Shown here: piece by piece, positions 5,628 through 6,132 of the stretch | How positions within the stretch are numbered: position 1 is the first letter of the stretch | Layout: every line of letters begins with the position of its first letter | Origin: Lachnoclostridium sp. | Lineage (GTDB): Bacteria > Bacillota > Clostridia > Lachnospirales > Lachnospiraceae | Length of the DNA stretch: 6,132 nucleotides | Assembly (NCBI GenBank): GCA_003445895.1 | Contig: DMCD01000145.1 | Coordinates: 874 to 7,005 of the forward strand | Reading direction: 5' to 3' | Notes under the pieces: generated by a model | Told to the model about the DNA's origin: nothing | The model's input: only the letters and a program-made list of their open reading frames with translations | Database searches by the model: none | Made by a program: the position numbers and the translations under genes

Positions 5628-6132
5628 ATGCCATACTGTCCGAAATGTGATATGGAATTTGTGGAAGGCATCACCGTCTGCACCGACTGCGGAGGTCCGC
5701 TGGTGGATAAGGATGTGTGGTTTGCCGAAAAGGAGACAAGGGAAGCGGCCGAGCGCGCCGAACGGGAAGAGCGCATGCGGAAGCTTCAGGAGCAGATGGA
5801 AGAAGAGGGCGAGGCACAGGAAAAGGCGCCGGAGCTGGTTACCATAACCCGCAAGGGGGCCCGCACCATGAATACCCTGTTCGTACCCGCAAGAGAACAC
5901 GCCGAGGACCTTCGCTCCTCCCGCACAGCCTTTCTCGCTGTCGGCGGCGGCGCCTGCATTGCGGCAGCACTTCTCTGGGCCGGGGTTGTGAATCTCCCCA
6001 TGGCCGGCGCATCGAAGGTCATTTTCCAGACCGCCATCACGGCGCTGGGACTTGGTTTTCTCTTCATCGGATGGAAAACCCAGGGTTCCATCGCGGAGGC
6101 ACTGAAGAAGGCGGATGCCGAGGAAAAGCGCA
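5628..6132 (+). CDS. Zinc-ribbon membrane protein of unknown function (C-terminus cut by window edge)
   Basis: 168 codons are visible and the frame is still open at the right edge. The N-terminus carries a Cys4 zinc ribbon, C4-P-K-C7 and C18-T-D-C21. A highly charged, heptad-like helix rich in Glu, Arg and Lys follows (about 31-66), probably a coiled coil. Next is a linker with 'EDLRSSRTAF' (93-102), then two hydrophobic segments at about 101-123 and 131-149, and a charged tail. There is no signal peptide, so the ribbon is expected in the cytosol with the two helices in the membrane. Small proteins opening MP[YF]CPxC with an 'LxSS..xFLxVG' membrane segment recur, in my recollection, in Lachnospiraceae, but I know of no assigned function. 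The gene is divergent from degV and has its own promoter and hairpin leader. A start at 5622 would add two residues. The gene is convincing as coding; its role is unknown. Confidence 0.85.
   Translation, partial: MPYCPKCDMEFVEGITVCTDCGGPLVDKDVWFAEKETREAAERAEREERMRKLQEQMEEEGEAQEKAPELVTITRKGARTMNTLFVPAREHAEDLRSSRTAFLAVGGGACIAAALLWAGVVNLPMAGASKVIFQTAITALGLGFLFIGWKTQGSIAEALKKADAEEKR

Overview
The window reads as an ordinary chromosomal stretch of a GC-rich, low-GC-phylum relative (Firmicutes, class Clostridia, most plausibly Lachnospiraceae). The evidence is the combination of a DegV/FakB fatty-acid-binding protein, a GerMN lipoprotein, a WalK/PhoR-type sensor kinase, a ComEC competence protein and a small 'MPYCPKC' zinc-ribbon membrane protein, together with strong AGGAG-type ribosome binding sites. 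The family assignment is an inference from protein style. No 16S, tRNA or other taxonomic marker is present.

Layout. Four genes lie head-to-tail on the minus strand and are transcribed from right to left: degV-family gene (4525-5388), sensor histidine kinase (2999-4474), double-GerMN lipoprotein (2034-2978) and comEC (1990 down to the left edge, C-terminus missing). Gaps between them are 50, 20 and about 43 bp, with no convincing terminator in any gap, so the last three, and possibly all four, could be one transcription unit. A compact 236-bp intergenic region (5392-5627) holds two back-to-back sigma-A-like promoters whose -35 boxes are only 8 bp apart. One drives degV leftwards. The other drives a zinc-ribbon membrane protein gene rightwards (5628 to the right edge, C-terminus missing). 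That region also contains a perfect 8-bp stem-loop at the start of the rightward mRNA and a cre-like AACGTT-centred sequence in the degV leader.

How the genes may work together. The kinase and the GerMN lipoprotein form a tight pair (20-bp gap) resembling the actinobacterial MtrB-LpqB arrangement, in which a GerMN-containing lipoprotein modulates the adjacent kinase. No response regulator is visible in the window. The downstream ComEC is the inner-membrane DNA-uptake channel. The upstream DegV protein is a likely fatty-acid carrier for a Fak-type kinase. The functional links across these genes are inferred only from position.

No mobile element, CRISPR array, tRNA or rRNA was seen, and I see no clear case for a wholly new system here. 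The points most worth a second look are the kinase-GerMN-ComEC gene order, the apparent AUA (non-AUG) start of comEC, and the compact divergent promoter region.
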